Shown piece by piece: positions 1 through 5,637 of a stretch of 8,809 nucleotides of DNA. The stretch spans positions 5,608 through 14,416 of the forward strand of contig JAGWAQ010000065.1 of the NCBI GenBank assembly GCA_021296375.1, in the 5' to 3' direction. Each line of letters opens with the position of its first letter. Within the stretch, counting starts at the first letter, position 1. Both the position numbers and the translations under genes were made by a program. The notes under the pieces were generated by a model. It saw nothing but the letters and a program-made list of their open reading frames with translations. It was not told the DNA's origin and ran no database searches. Source of the DNA: Alphaproteobacteria bacterium (GTDB taxonomy: Bacteria; Pseudomonadota; Alphaproteobacteria; Puniceispirillales; UBA1172).

Positions 1-105
1 GGCGAGAGACAATTTGACGATCTTGTTGCCATCATTCATGCTGACGACTTCAGGGTCATTGCCGAGACGGCCCAGCAGGATGACTTTATTTACGCTTCCG
101 GCCAT
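1..105 (-). CDS. ssb: Single-stranded DNA-binding protein SSB, N-terminal 35 codons (runs off the left edge)
   Basis: Reading leftwards from the ATG at 105-103, the sequence gives 35 codons beginning MAGSVNKVILLGRLGNDPEV. This is the typical start of bacterial SSB and the first strand of its OB fold. SSB binds single-stranded DNA as a tetramer in replication, recombination and repair. The rest, including the acidic C-terminal tail that recruits partner proteins, lies outside the window. A strong ribosome-binding site (AAGGAGA, on the minus strand at about 112-118) sits at normal spacing before the ATG, which fixes the start. The gene is divergent from uvrA, an arrangement common in Proteobacteria. 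The assignment rests on a short but very characteristic stretch. Confidence 0.9.
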   Translation of the reverse strand, partial: MAGSVNKVILLGRLGNDPEVVSMNDGNKIVKLSLA

Positions 106-136
106 GTTCCGGTCTCCTTTTGCAGATGATGGTCAT

Positions 137-165
137 ACCATACGAAACCATTTCCCGATCGGCAA
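137..165 (-). promoter_or_regulatory. Candidate sigma-70 type promoter of ssb
   Basis: On the minus strand a -35-like TTGCCG (165-160) and a -10-like TATGGT (142-137) are separated by exactly 17 bp. They lie about 30 bp upstream of the ssb start codon at 105, which leaves room for a short leader and the ribosome-binding site. The match is by eye and the -10 box is imperfect. Confidence 0.4.
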
Positions 166-195
166 TTGACTTCTTGCGCGATCAGTCAATTTTTT
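164..195 (+). terminator. Inverted repeat with T tract (terminator-like or operator-like)
   Basis: AATTGACT (164-171) and AGTCAATT (184-191) form a perfect 8-bp inverted repeat around a 12-nt loop. The T run 190-195 overlaps and follows the right arm. Read on the plus strand this looks like a weak intrinsic terminator. It also abuts the candidate ssb -35 box at 160-165, so a regulator-binding site is equally possible. It does not match the alphaproteobacterial LexA box. Confidence 0.35.
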
Positions 196-200
196 AACGT

Positions 201-230
201 AATCCCGCCGGTTTTTTAGGTGGGATTTTT
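201..230 (+). terminator. Terminator-like hairpin in the uvrA upstream region
   Basis: AATCCCGCC (201-209) pairs with GGTGGGATT (219-227) to make a 9-bp stem with one G-T wobble and a 9-nt loop, followed by T226-T230. This is the form of a rho-independent terminator on the plus strand. No plus-strand gene precedes it, so its target is unclear. It could attenuate uvrA transcription begun further upstream, block stray read-through, or be a remnant of a lost gene. Confidence 0.45.
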
Positions 231-243
231 GCCCCGTCGCACT

Positions 244-249
244 TATAGT
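244..249 (+). promoter_or_regulatory. Possible -10 box of uvrA (TATAGT)
   Basis: TATAGT at 244-249 lies 37 bp upstream of the uvrA ATG and is one mismatch from the -10 consensus. No convincing -35 hexamer lies 16-18 bp upstream, where the hairpin at 201-227 sits. It is therefore only a weak candidate. Confidence 0.2.
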
Positions 250-286
250 GGCGGATTGATTTTTCGTCTTAACCAAAGCAGAAAAC

Positions 287-796
287 ATGCCTGACCAGTC
301 CATGATTCCTCAAGCTTCAGCCAATAAATCGATTTCGGTGCGCGGCGCGCGTGAACATAATCTTCGTGATGTTCATGTCGATATCCCGCGGGATTCCTTT
401 GTGGTGCTGACCGGCTTGTCGGGGTCGGGCAAATCAAGCCTGGCGTTTGACACGATTTACGCCGAAGGCCAGCGTCGTTACGTCGAAAGCCTGTCGGCCT
501 ATGCAAGGCAATTCCTTGAAATGATGCAAAAGCCTGATGTTGACCTGATCGAAGGCCTGTCGCCAGCGATTTCCATCGAGCAGAAAACCACCTCGCGCAA
601 TCCGCGCTCCACCGTCGGCACGGTGACGGAGATTTATGACTACATGCGCCTGCTCTGGGCGCGGGTCGGCATCCCCTACTCGCCGGCCACCGGCTTGCCG
701 ATCAAAAGCCAGACCGTCAGCCAGATGGCGTCACCCGCTTGTATCTGCTGGCCCCGATTATTCGTGGCCGCAAGGGCGAATACCGCAAGGAGCTGA
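287..796 (+). CDS. uvrA: UvrA N-terminal fragment (upstream half of split uvrA)
   Basis: The open frame has 169 codons, of which about the first 147 are genuine UvrA and the last 22 are out of frame before the TGA at 794-796. The genuine part carries the first half of ATPase domain I: Walker A GLSGSGKS at residues 43-50, then the conserved RRYVESLSAYARQFL and the IEQKTTSRNPRSTVGT segment. It ends inside the region that in E. coli forms the UvrB-binding domain. Lacking Walker B and the ABC signature of its own domain, it cannot be an ATPase alone. The start at 287 has only a poor ribosome-binding site (AAAGCAGAAAAC). A second ATG five codons on (302) is an alternative, but it has no better site. 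Confidence 0.75.
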   Translation: MPDQSMIPQASANKSISVRGAREHNLRDVHVDIPRDSFVVLTGLSGSGKSSLAFDTIYAEGQRRYVESLSAYARQFLEMMQKPDVDLIEGLSPAISIEQKTTSRNPRSTVGTVTEIYDYMRLLWARVGIPYSPATGLPIKSQTVSQMASPACICWPRLFVAARANTARS

Positions 797-3183
797 TGAA
801 CCTGCAGGCGCGCGGCTACCAACGCGTCAAGATTGATGGCGAGATGCATGACATGGACAATCTCCCCACCCTCGACAAGAAGAAAAAGCATAACATCGAA
901 GTGGTGGTGGATCGCCTTGTTATCCGCCATGACGACGATGAGCTGATCACCCGGCTTGCGGATTCAACGGAAACCGCGCTCAAGCTGACCGATGGGCTGG
1001 CGATTGCCGAAGAGGTGGATAAAGACGGCGGCGAAGGCAAGCAGCATGTCTATTCGGCGCAATTCGCCTGCCCGGTTTCCGGCTTCACGATTGACGAGAT
1101 TGAGCCGCGGCTGTTTTCCTTCAACAATCCGTTCGGCGCCTGCCCGGCTTGTGATGGCCTCGGCAAGTCCAGCCATTTTGACCGTCAGCTGGTGATCCCG
1201 AATTCCACCAAGACCCTGCGTGACGGGGCGGTGGCGCCATGGGCATCATCGACGGCAAAATATTACATCCAGACCTTGCAATCATTGGGGCGTCATTACG
1301 GGTTTGATCTCGACACGCCGTTCCATGACCTTGAGGCCAGGGCGCAGGACATCATCCTGTTTGGGTCAGACGGTGAGGCCGTGACCATGGAATATGACGA
1401 CGGGTTGCGTTCCTACCGCACCAAAAAACCGTTCGAAGGCGTGATCCCTAATCTCGAACGGCGGATGCGCGAGACCGATTCCGCCTGGATCCGTGAGGAA
1501 CTGGGCAAGTTTCAGGCTGATCATGCTTGCGATTCCTGCGGCGGCAAACGCCTCAAGCCCGAAGCCCTGGCGGTGAAAGTCGCCAATAAGGACATTGCTG
1601 ATATTTCGACCCTGTCGATCGGTGACGCCGTGGATTGGTTCGGCGGCGTGTCGGCGGATTTGTCGGACCAGGAAAACACCATTGCAAGCCGGATTTTGAA
1701 AGAGATCAACGAACGCCTGATGTTCCTCGCTAATGTCGGGCTCAATTACCTGTCGCTCGGGCGGTCTTCCGGCACCTTGTCCGGCGGGGAAAGCCAGCGT
1801 ATTCGCCTGGCCTCGCAGATCGGGTCGGGGCTGACGGGGGTGTTGTATGTGCTGGATGAGCCGTCCATCGGCCTCCACCAGCGTGATAATGACCGCTTGC
1901 TGAAAACCCTCAAGCGGTTGCGTGATCTCGGCAATACCGTGCTGGTGGTCGAGCATGATGAAGAGGCTATTCTTGAAGCTGACCATGTGATTGACATGGG
2001 GCCTGGCGCGGGTGTCCATGGCGGTCATGTGGTGGCGGAGGGCAAGCCGGGGGATATTGTCGCCAGCACCAGCTCGATGACCGGCAAATACCTGTCCGGC
2101 GAAAAGCAGATCGAAATCCCGCAAAAGCGCCGCAAGGCCAGCAAGGAACGTCGCATCAGCCTGAAAGGCGCCAGCGGCAACAACCTTCAACACGTCGATG
2201 CCGATTTCCCCCTTGGGCTGTTCACTTGCGTCACCGGTGTTTCGGGCAGCGGCAAGTCAACCCTTGTGCTGGAAACCTTGTGGAAGACCATGGCGCGGCG
2301 GCTCAACAACGCCCGCGAGGTGCCCGCCGCCCTTGATCGCATTGAAGGGCTGCATTTTGTCGATAAAGTCGTGGATATTGACCAATCCCCTATCGGCCGA
2401 ACCCCGCGGTCCAACCCCGCGACCTATACCGGCGCCTTTACCCCGATCCGGGAATGGTTCGCGGGCCTGCCGGAAGCCAAGACCCGCGGTTACGCCCCGG
2501 GGCGGTTCAGCTTTAACGTCAAGGGCGGCCGTTGTGAGGCCTGCCAGGGCGACGGGCTGATCAAGATCGAAATGCATTTCCTGCCTGATGTCTACGTCAC
2601 TTGCGACACTTGCAAGGGCAAGCGTTACAATCGCGAAACACTGGAAATTATGTGGCGTGACAAGTCGATAGCTGATGTTCTTGATATGACGGTCGAAGAT
2701 GGGCTTGAGTATTTCAAGGCCGTGCCATCGGTGCGGGACAAGCTTGAGACCATGCAGCGTGTGGGGCTTGGTTACGTCAAGATCGGCCAGCAGGCCACGA
2801 CCCTTTCCGGCGGTGAAGCGCAACGGGTCAAACTGTCCAAAGAATTGTCACGGCGGGCGACGGGGCGCACGGTTTATATTCTTGATGAACCCACCACCGG
2901 CCTGCATTTTGAAGATATCCGGAAACTGTTGGACGTTTTGCAGGAACTGGTGGATAACGGCAATACGGTGATTGTGATCGAGCATAACCTCGATGTCATC
3001 AAAACCGCTGACTGGATCATTGATATCGGTCCCGAAGGTGGTGATGGTGGCGGCAAGGTGGTGGCGACGGGAACACCGGAGCAGATCTGCAAAGCCAAAG
3101 GTTCGGTCACCGGCGAATACCTGACAACGGTGATGACCCGCCAGCAGCAGCGTGTTGACGAGCTCAAGAAAACCGCGAAATAA
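796..3183 (+). CDS. uvrA: UvrA C-terminal fragment (downstream part of split uvrA, about 795 aa)
   Basis: The UvrA reading frame is open from 727 to the TAA at 3181-3183. The first ATG in it is at 796-798. It overlaps the stop of the upstream fragment as TGATG and is preceded by AAGGAG (787-792), so a coupled restart is possible; a TTG at 739 is another formal start. Visible elements in order are: the first zinc-finger region with CPVSG and ACPAC; the domain I signature LSGGESQR (1777-1800) and Walker B YVLDEPS (about 1843-1863) with the VVEHDEE switch; the domain II Walker A GVSGSGKS (2236-2259); the C-terminal zinc finger with Cys codons at 2533, 2542, 2602 and 2611; the signature LSGGEAQR (2803-2826); and Walker B YILDEPTTG with VIEHNLD. 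Domain II is complete, while domain I lacks its Walker A. If made, it might pair with the N-terminal fragment, but that is speculation. Confidence 0.75.
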   Translation: MNLQARGYQRVKIDGEMHDMDNLPTLDKKKKHNIEVVVDRLVIRHDDDELITRLADSTETALKLTDGLAIAEEVDKDGGEGKQHVYSAQFACPVSGFTIDEIEPRLFSFNNPFGACPACDGLGKSSHFDRQLVIPNSTKTLRDGAVAPWASSTAKYYIQTLQSLGRHYGFDLDTPFHDLEARAQDIILFGSDGEAVTMEYDDGLRSYRTKKPFEGVIPNLERRMRETDSAWIREELGKFQADHACDSCGGKRLKPEALAVKVANKDIADISTLSIGDAVDWFGGVSADLSDQENTIASRILKEINERLMFLANVGLNYLSLGRSSGTLSGGESQRIRLASQIGSGLTGVLYVLDEPSIGLHQRDNDRLLKTLKRLRDLGNTVLVVEHDEEAILEADHVIDMGPGAGVHGGHVVAEGKPGDIVASTSSMTGKYLSGEKQIEIPQKRRKASKERRISLKGASGNNLQHVDADFPLGLFTCVTGVSGSGKSTLVLETLWKTMARRLNNAREVPAALDRIEGLHFVDKVVDIDQSPIGRTPRSNPATYTGAFTPIREWFAGLPEAKTRGYAPGRFSFNVKGGRCEACQGDGLIKIEMHFLPDVYVTCDTCKGKRYNRETLEIMWRDKSIADVLDMTVEDGLEYFKAVPSVRDKLETMQRVGLGYVKIGQQATTLSGGEAQRVKLSKELSRRATGRTVYILDEPTTGLHFEDIRKLLDVLQELVDNGNTVIVIEHNLDVIKTADWIIDIGPEGGDGGGKVVATGTPEQICKAKGSVTGEYLTTVMTRQQQRVDELKKTAK

Positions 3184-3187
3184 ACGC

Positions 3188-3225
3188 ACCCAGCGTAAGG
3201 ACCAAAACCCAGCGTAAGGACCAAA
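3188..3225 (+). repeat. Perfect 19-bp tandem duplication carrying the trmFO ribosome-binding site
   Basis: The unit ACCCAGCGTAAGGACCAAA occurs at 3188-3206 and again, identically, at 3207-3225. Each copy holds a TAAGGA Shine-Dalgarno core. The second core (AAGGA, 3216-3220) is 7 nt from the trmFO ATG at 3228, while the first is 26 nt away and cannot serve that start. The two identical copies imply a recent duplication that left the functional spacing intact. Confidence 0.9.
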
Positions 3226-3227
3226 TA

Positions 3228-4589
3228 ATGTCTTCTGATAAACCTGTACATGTGATCGGCGGCGGCATGGCCGGATGTGAAGCGGCCTGGCAACTGGCGC
3301 AAGCCGGGGTGCCCGTCGTGATCCATGAAATGCGCCCCCACCGCAAGACAGATGCCCATAAATCCGAAGGGCTGGCGGAGCTGGTGTGTTCCAATTCCTT
3401 CCGGTCAGATGACGCCACGGGCAATGCTGTTGGCGTCTTGCATGAAGAAATGCGGCGGCTGAATTCCATCATCATCACGACAGGTGATGAAACCGCTGTT
3501 CCCGCTGGCGGGGCGCTGGCGGTGGACCGGGACCTGTTTTCCGCCGCGGTTGAAGCGAAACTGAATGATCACCCTTTGGTCAGTGTTGAGCGTGAAGAGA
3601 TCACCGGCCTGCCGCCGGAAGACTGGGATAACGTGATCATCGCCACAGGCCCCCTCACCTCACCTGATTTGTCGGAGGCCATTCGCGCCATCACCGATGA
3701 AGATGACCTGGCGTTTTTTGATGCCATTGCCCCGATTGTCCACAAGGACAGCATCAACATGGATATCGCCTGGTATCAATCGCGTTACGACAAGGGCGAT
3801 GGCAAGGATTACATCAATTGCCCTCTTGATGAAGACCAGTACAACGCCTTGATTGCCGCCATGCTGGATGCCGAAAAGATGGATTTCAAGGAATGGGAGG
3901 CCAACACCCCCTATTTTGAAGGCTGCATGCCGATTGAGGTGATGGCGGAACGCGGCCATGACACGCCGCGATTTGGCCCCATGAAGCCGGTTGGCTTGCG
4001 TGACCCCCGCACCGGCGAACGCCCTCATGCGGTGGTGCAGTTGCGGCAGGACAATGCCCTCGGCACGCTTTATAACATCGTCGGGTTCCAGACCAAGATG
4101 CGCTATGGCCCCCAGGTTGAGGTGTTCCGCATGATCCCCGGGCTTGAGGATGCGCAATTTGCCCGTCTTGGGGGGCTGCACCGCAACACCTTTATCCGTT
4201 CCCCGAAACTGCTGGATGAACAATTGCGCCTGAAGGCCCAGCCGCGGTTGCGCTTTGCCGGGCAAATGACCGGCGTTGAAGGCTATGTTGAAAGCGCGGC
4301 GATCGGCTTGATGGCGGGGCGCATGGCGGCGGCGCAGGCGCTGGGGGAAGGGGTCACCTTGCCGCCGGTTGAAACCGCCCATGGCGCCTTGCTGGCCCAT
4401 ATCACCGGCGGCGCCAATATCGACACGTTCCAGCCGATGAATGTCAATTTCGGGCTGTTTCCGGAATTGCCGCTGGCGGAAGCTGACCCCAAAACCGGCC
4501 GCAAGCCGCGTCGCCCGAAAGGCCGGGATCGCAAAGCGATTTACGCCGAACGTGCGCTTAAAGCCATCGACGGTTACGCCAACAGGTGA
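3228..4589 (+). CDS. trmFO: TrmFO, folate/FAD-dependent tRNA (uracil-54-C5)-methyltransferase
   Basis: This 453-residue protein matches the TrmFO family along its whole length. TrmFO makes ribothymidine at position 54 of the tRNA T-loop in the cytoplasm, taking the carbon from 5,10-methylenetetrahydrofolate and reducing it with FADH2 and NAD(P)H. The FAD-binding motif GGGMAGCE is at residues 11-18, followed by HEMRP (33-37) and the conserved LVCSNSFRS (52-60). Cys54 matches the catalytic-region Cys53 of Bacillus subtilis TrmFO, and Cys233 in YFEGCMPIE matches its Cys226. The second FAD-contacting region, GQMTGVEGYVESAAIGL, is intact near the C-terminus. The ATG at 3228 has AAGGA 7 nt upstream, so the start is secure. 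It lies 44 bp after uvrA on the same strand and may be cotranscribed with it. Its stop codon lies inside a tandem repeat. Confidence 0.96.
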   Translation: MSSDKPVHVIGGGMAGCEAAWQLAQAGVPVVIHEMRPHRKTDAHKSEGLAELVCSNSFRSDDATGNAVGVLHEEMRRLNSIIITTGDETAVPAGGALAVDRDLFSAAVEAKLNDHPLVSVEREEITGLPPEDWDNVIIATGPLTSPDLSEAIRAITDEDDLAFFDAIAPIVHKDSINMDIAWYQSRYDKGDGKDYINCPLDEDQYNALIAAMLDAEKMDFKEWEANTPYFEGCMPIEVMAERGHDTPRFGPMKPVGLRDPRTGERPHAVVQLRQDNALGTLYNIVGFQTKMRYGPQVEVFRMIPGLEDAQFARLGGLHRNTFIRSPKLLDEQLRLKAQPRLRFAGQMTGVEGYVESAAIGLMAGRMAAAQALGEGVTLPPVETAHGALLAHITGGANIDTFQPMNVNFGLFPELPLAEADPKTGRKPRRPKGRDRKAIYAERALKAIDGYANR

Positions 4590-4616
4590 GGCCAACAGGT
4601 AAAGGCCAACAGTTGA
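4578..4616 (+). repeat. Three near-identical 12-bp repeats spanning the trmFO stop codon
   Basis: GCCAACAGGTGA (4578-4589), GCCAACAGGTAA (4591-4602) and GCCAACAGTTGA (4605-4616) follow one another with 1-2 bp spacers. Each copy reads Ala-Asn-Arg/Ser-stop in its own frame. The first supplies the real end of TrmFO (ANR, then TGA at 4587-4589). Because every unit carries a stop, changes in copy number would not alter the protein. Confidence 0.8.
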
Positions 4617-4623
4617 TGTCAAA

Positions 4624-4649
4624 GCTTGCGGTCAAGGCTTGCGGTCAAG
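4624..4649 (+). repeat. 13-bp tandem duplication forming two small hairpins between convergent genes
   Basis: GCTTGCGGTCAAG occurs at 4624-4636 and 4637-4649. Each unit contains CTTG-CGGT-CAAG, a 4-5 bp stem with a 4-nt loop, so two hairpins stand in a row. They sit between the ends of trmFO (4589) and the minus-strand gene ending at 4652. No T tract follows on either strand, so they are not a standard intrinsic terminator, though they could slow converging transcription. Confidence 0.75.
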
Positions 4650-4651
4650 CG

Positions 4652-5236
4652 TTAGACCTGCCCCCGCAATTTCGCCCAGATCATCGCCAGGGCCAGCATC
4701 GGCTGCTCGTCAGGGTAATTGAGCCAGTGGGGGTCTTTCGCCATCCAGCCCATCATCCGGAACGGCATAGGCAGTGATGACGATTGGGGTGACGATTGGG
4801 GCGGCAGGTCAGTGGCTTGCCCTGCCATGGCGGCTTTAAACGCCAGCAGGATATGGGCCAGATCATCAGCGTCACCACCAAAAACCCCGGTGATCACCGG
4901 CGCAAACCGGTGCATCACGACGCCATCGGGCGCCCCATCAAGGGTTAATCCCGCCATATCCCCCGCCAGTTCTGCCAAGACCTGGGGGGCAATCCGGGCC
5001 TGCTCAAGCAAGCGTTCCGCCAGTGGCACATTGCCCGTGGTTCCGCTGGCAAAGGCGTCTTTCCACCAGGTGATGCGGGCGGCGGCAATCAAGCTTTCGC
5101 TGGCGGCGCGGGCGCGGTTCATCTCAAGCCAGAACAGCAGGATATCAGCCAGCAAACCGCGTTCCCGGGCAGGCGCAAACCCCAGGGTCAGGCCAAGGGC
5201 CGGAAATTCATAACGGAGGGCGGATACGGCATCCAT
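4652..5236 (-). CDS. Short squalene/phytoene synthase-like protein (NDUFAF6-type), 194 aa
   Basis: The N-terminal half resembles the squalene/phytoene synthase superfamily as found next to secDF in alphaproteobacteria: RERGLLADILLFWLEMNRAR (residues 24-43), then SESLIAAARITWWKDAF (46-62), which carries the family's WW-[KR]-[DE]-A hallmark. The C-terminus (PFRMMGWMAKDPHW, 158-171) resembles the end of the same subgroup. At 194 residues it is well short of the roughly 280 usual for the superfamily. I see no DxxxD motif in the expected positions, so prenyltransferase activity is unlikely. The mitochondrial relative NDUFAF6 is a complex I assembly factor, and a similar role here is inference. The ATG at 5236-5234 begins 5 nt after the stop of the preceding gene; a longer reading would only translate that gene out of frame. 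There is no clear Shine-Dalgarno site, suggesting coupling. Residues 147-153 contain a duplicated PQSS. Confidence 0.7.
   Translation of the reverse strand: MDAVSALRYEFPALGLTLGFAPARERGLLADILLFWLEMNRARAASESLIAAARITWWKDAFASGTTGNVPLAERLLEQARIAPQVLAELAGDMAGLTLDGAPDGVVMHRFAPVITGVFGGDADDLAHILLAFKAAMAGQATDLPPQSSPQSSSLPMPFRMMGWMAKDPHWLNYPDEQPMLALAMIWAKLRGQV
4778..4801 (-). repeat. In-frame 12-bp tandem duplication (PQSS-PQSS)
   Basis: On the plus strand TGACGATTGGGG occurs at 4778-4789 and 4790-4801, identical in both copies. On the coding minus strand this doubles Pro-Gln-Ser-Ser within a low-complexity linker of the squalene/phytoene synthase-like protein, without changing the frame. Confidence 0.85.
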
Positions 5237-5241
5237 GCGCG

Positions 5242-5637
5242 TTACTTCGGCAGAGCGGCGGCAGAAGAGGCGATACCGGCAAAGGCCACTTTCCGCCCTT
5301 CGCTGAGCAGAAGATTCCACGTTCGGCACGCGGCAGGCGTTGGCTGGATTTCCACCGCAATGCCTTCTTTCGACAATTCCGCCCGCAATTTGGCAAACGG
5401 GTGGTCCATCACCTCGCCGCAACCGATCAACACCAGCATCGGGCGGTTGTCGGCGGAATATATCGCATCAAGACTGGCGCGGCTTATTTCGTCAGGGTCA
5501 GCAACATCCCAGGGCTGAATGGTGAACCCGTCGCCGTCTTCGCCGGTGATCAGGATAGACCCGCCATGGAACTCATCAGCAATGGTGAAGCCGCCATTGG
5601 CGTATTCGCTGATCAGCGGTGGAGCTGGTGTGGCCAT
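5242..5637 (-). CDS. Mth938-like domain protein (NDUFAF3-type), 131 aa
   Basis: The protein matches the Mth938-like (DUF498) family in length and pattern. It has an N-terminal beta-rich part with the conserved GGSILIT (residues 25-31) and a segment around IQPWDV. A central VLIGCGEVMDHPFAKL follows, and then PTPAACRTWNLLLSEGRKVAFAG near the C-terminus. No signal peptide or membrane segment is visible, so it is probably cytoplasmic. Its biochemical activity is not known. The mitochondrial member NDUFAF3 is an assembly factor of respiratory complex I, and alphaproteobacterial members commonly follow secF, as here. The ATG at 5637-5635 overlaps the secF stop by one base (TAATG), which indicates translational coupling. 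It is followed after 5 nt by the squalene/phytoene synthase-like gene. The family assignment is good; the role is inferred from homology and context. Confidence 0.85.
   Translation of the reverse strand: MATPAPPLISEYANGGFTIADEFHGGSILITGEDGDGFTIQPWDVADPDEISRASLDAIYSADNRPMLVLIGCGEVMDHPFAKLRAELSKEGIAVEIQPTPAACRTWNLLLSEGRKVAFAGIASSAAALPK

Larger units (their letters stand above)
287..3183 (+). pseudogene. uvrA: uvrA, excinuclease ABC subunit A, disrupted by an out-of-frame deletion near 724-728
   Basis: The whole span is colinear with UvrA, the dimeric ABC-type ATPase that finds bulky DNA lesions and loads UvrB in nucleotide excision repair. Frame 2 (from 287) encodes the family correctly up to ...QTVSQM at 725-727. 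The continuation is then found only in the other frame, as GVTRLYLLAP from 727. UvrA proteins normally have about nine residues between QM and the G-T-R-L segment (VDNVLSQPE in E. coli). I therefore infer loss of 3k+1 bases, probably about 28 bp. The junction sequence GATGG (724-728) fits both sides: the end of Gln, Met and the first base of Val on the left, and Asp-Gly on the right. This suggests deletion between two GATGG copies. Apart from this lesion both parts are well conserved, so it is recent or an assembly error. Confidence 0.85.

Noticed and set aside
724..745. Programmed ribosomal frameshifting as an explanation for the uvrA frame change
   Set aside because: There is no slippery heptamer at the junction, and about nine family residues are missing as well. 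A frameshift alone would not explain that; a deletion does.
1069..1092. Second Cys of the first UvrA zinc finger replaced by Ser (CPVSG instead of CPxCG)
   Set aside because: This form is common in alphaproteobacterial UvrA as far as I know, so it is not a lesion of this copy.
1366..2193. A 275-codon minus-strand open frame inside uvrA
   Set aside because: It is antisense to conserved UvrA motifs, including an ABC signature, and has no domain of its own.
3660..4622. A 320-codon minus-strand open frame opposite trmFO
   Set aside because: It is antisense to conserved TrmFO sequence, resembles no family, and has the composition of a shadow frame.
5237..5422. A longer start for the squalene/phytoene synthase-like gene at 5422
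   Set aside because: The added 62 residues are an out-of-frame reading of the Mth938-like gene. The ATG at 5236 follows that gene's stop closely and begins the family-like sequence.
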